The notes below the pieces were generated by a model. That model was not told where the DNA came from, searched no databases, and saw nothing but the letters and a program-made list of their open reading frames with translations. Positions 6,796 through 7,948 of a stretch of DNA of 7,948 bases are shown piece after piece (within the stretch, counting starts at the first letter, position 1; each line of letters starts with the position of its first letter). This DNA comes from Desulfobacteraceae bacterium (GTDB lineage: Bacteria > Desulfobacterota > Desulfobacteria > Desulfobacterales > Desulfobacteraceae): positions 1-7,948 of the forward strand of contig PIVQ01000309.1 in assembly GCA_003354055.1 (NCBI GenBank), read 5' to 3'. A program made the position numbers and the translations under genes.

Positions 6796-6831
6796 CAAAG
6801 CGATATTTAATGAACAAAGGAGAACCCCACG

Positions 6832-7632
6832 ATGTTTGAAGTGATCGGCGAACGGATCAACACCTCCCGGAAAAAAGTCCAGGAGGCAGTTGCAGAACGG
6901 AATACCCAGTATATTATTGATGATGTAAAGCAACAGGAAGCGGCCGGTGCCACCTTTATTGACGTGAATGCCGGTGCGAGAATCGGTCATGAAACCGAAG
7001 ATATGAAATGGCTGCTGTCCGTAATTCAGCCTGAAGTCAGTCTTCCGCTGACCCTGGATTCCCCGGATCCGGCCGTGCTTGAAATGGCATTTGCCATGGT
7101 GGAAAATACCCCCATGATAAACTCCATCTCTCTGGAAAAAGAACGGTTTGATGCCATGATTCCCTTTCTCAAAGGCAAGGACTGCAAGGTCATTGCCCTG
7201 TGTATGGATGATGCGGGTATGCCTGAATCTGCCGATGATATTTTCGACCGGGCCAAAACCCTGATCAAAGAGTTAAACAAGGTGGGCATCCCCACAGCCA
7301 ACATCTATGTGGATCCCCTGGTTCAGCCCATTTCCACGGATTCCAACAAGGGGATGATGGTACTGGATGCCGTCCGGGCCATCAAAGGTGAATTCCCTGA
7401 GGTTCATATCACCGGAGGTCTTTCCAACATTTCATACGGTCTGCCCCAGCGAAAAATCATCAATCGGACCTTTGTCTCTCTGATGATGGATGCGGGCATG
7501 GACTCCGCCATTATCGATCCCCTGGATGAGAAAATCATGGCCACCATTAAAACCGCTGACATGCTTCTGGGCCATGACCAGTTCTGCATGGAATATCTTA
7601 AAGGAGTCAGAGCCGGTATTATTGAAAGCTAA
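6832..7632 (+). CDS. MtgA/MeTr-like pterin-binding methyltransferase (methylcorrinoid:tetrahydrofolate)
   Basis: A 266-residue TIM-barrel protein of the pterin-binding group that includes AcsE (methyl-H4folate:corrinoid/iron-sulfur protein methyltransferase), the MetH folate domain and Desulfitobacterium MtgA. Motifs seen: GERIN (6-10), DVNAG (44-48), LDSPD (75-79), NSIS (97-100), DPLVQPIST (161-169) and GGLSNISYGLP (195-205). These are the positions that hold the pterin and shape the barrel. The likely role is to move the methyl group from the adjacent corrinoid protein to tetrahydrofolate, replacing the methanogen step to coenzyme M. AAAGGAG lies nine bases before the start, and the gene follows the corrinoid gene closely. 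Its last codon and TAA stop lie inside the 112-bp repeat, so the C-terminus was perhaps trimmed or fixed by that insertion. It could in principle work in the reverse direction; the context favours methyl group oxidation. Confidence 0.88.
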   Translation: MFEVIGERINTSRKKVQEAVAERNTQYIIDDVKQQEAAGATFIDVNAGARIGHETEDMKWLLSVIQPEVSLPLTLDSPDPAVLEMAFAMVENTPMINSISLEKERFDAMIPFLKGKDCKVIALCMDDAGMPESADDIFDRAKTLIKELNKVGIPTANIYVDPLVQPISTDSNKGMMVLDAVRAIKGEFPEVHITGGLSNISYGLPQRKIINRTFVSLMMDAGMDSAIIDPLDEKIMATIKTADMLLGHDQFCMEYLKGVRAGIIES

Positions 7633-7738
7633 GGATCGGCTCCAAAATTACTTGATCTTTTGTTTTCAAAATACCCAGTCTTTTAAGGGGTTTTGGAAAT
7701 AATTTAGATCAAGTTATTTTGTAACGATTCCTAATGCC
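7627..7738 (+). repeat. Palindromic intergenic repeat, copy C (short form, direct)
   Basis: The same 112-bp element as at 5383-5494, in the same orientation, with three differences. The arms CAAAATTACTTGATC (7643-7657) and GATCAAGTTATTTTG (7707-7721) pair with one mismatch. The left end contains the final serine codon and TAA stop of the methyltransferase gene; the right end contains an ATG (7734-7736) in frame with pylB. The element could form a strong hairpin in RNA between the two genes and reduce or end transcription before pylB. Confidence 0.88.
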
Positions 7739-7754
7739 GGTGAACGAACCTCAT

Positions 7755-7948
7755 ATGTCTGCTACGGATAAAAGACAGAAAAAATTGAACCGATTACCCT
7801 CCCTTCTGAACCACCTGGAAGAGGGCGGAACCTTAGGGGAGAAAGATGTTCAATACCTTCTGGATTTGTCTGATCCTGCCGGGATCCGGATGCTGTTTGA
7901 TACAGCCGTCCGGGTCCGGGCCAGGCATTTTGGAAACCGGATTTTCTT
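7755..7948 (+). CDS. pylB: Methylornithine synthase PylB (radical SAM), N-terminal part, cut by window edge
   Basis: Sixty-four complete codons are visible. PylB is a radical-SAM enzyme that rearranges lysine to 3-methylornithine, the first step of pyrrolysine synthesis. The window ends before the CxxxCxxC cluster motif, so the call rests on the N-terminal helical segment. There, LLDLSDPAGIRMLFDTAV followed by RVRARHFGNRIF matches, from memory, the layout in Methanosarcina PylB (LLSLESEEELEKLYYVA, then RKVRNHYFGNRVF), including the FGNR just before the radical-SAM core. BioB and HydE have related N-termini, but a pylT gene 1.8 kb upstream makes PylB much the best fit. The start is uncertain: ATG 7755, GTG 7740 and ATG 7734 are in frame and none has a clear ribosome binding site; ATG 7755 gives an N-terminus of about the expected length. 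pylC and pylD are expected further right. Confidence 0.82.
   Translation, partial: MSATDKRQKKLNRLPSLLNHLEEGGTLGEKDVQYLLDLSDPAGIRMLFDTAVRVRARHFGNRIF

Noticed and set aside
1..7948. CRISPR array, transposase gene, phage genes or rRNA.
   Set aside because: No short regularly spaced repeats, no transposase or integrase motifs and no rRNA-like sequence were seen; the three dispersed repeats are too far apart and too different in context.

Overview
The window looks like a chromosomal segment of a bacterium that encodes pyrrolysine (Pyl), the 22nd amino acid. The best guess is a sulfate-reducing Desulfobacterota of the Desulfobacteraceae type. That guess rests on the mix of genes (a PAS-type sigma54 activator, corrinoid methyl transfer feeding folate C1 metabolism, a CoA ligase, an Fe-S-like GMC flavoprotein) plus a bacterial-type tRNA-Pyl. 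Taxonomy is inference; the tRNA-Pyl is read directly from the sequence.

Left half, all on the minus strand. Reading leftward from about 5.33 kb, there is a 622-residue PAS-PAS-AAA+-Fis sigma54 enhancer-binding protein (3463-5331). Next comes a cholesterol-oxidase/choline-dehydrogenase-like GMC flavoprotein with a four-cysteine motif (1674-3254), preceded by a good -24/-12 promoter. Last is an AMP-forming acyl-CoA ligase that runs off the left edge (1-1492).

Right half, all on the plus strand. A control region of about 370 bp carries clustered TGTTACAC-type repeats and a -24/-12-like promoter. It is followed by pylT, a complete tRNA-Pyl gene with anticodon CUA (5862-5934), then a MttC/MtbC-type corrinoid protein (6163-6795) and an MtgA/MeTr-like methyltransferase that probably moves the methyl group between the corrinoid protein and tetrahydrofolate (6832-7632). 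The start of pylB, the radical-SAM methylornithine synthase of pyrrolysine biosynthesis, runs off the right edge (7755 onward). The substrate methyltransferase (MttB, MtbB or MtmB, normally the UAG-containing proteins) and pylS, pylC and pylD are not in the window.

Three copies of an unassigned palindromic repeat sit in the gaps. Two copies, 112 bp with 3 differences, are direct repeats that exactly bracket the pylT-corrinoid protein-methyltransferase block. The third is inverted, longer (147 bp), and lies between the ligase and the GMC gene. In two places the repeat contains the stop codon of the upstream gene, and one copy also ends in an ATG in frame with pylB.

Proposed working model (inference): the PAS/sigma54 activator senses a metabolic signal and drives the pylT operon through the upstream repeats, and may also drive the GMC gene. 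The operon supplies tRNA-Pyl and the corrinoid/folate arm of methylamine use. The corrinoid gene itself ends in UAG, the codon that tRNA-Pyl reads.
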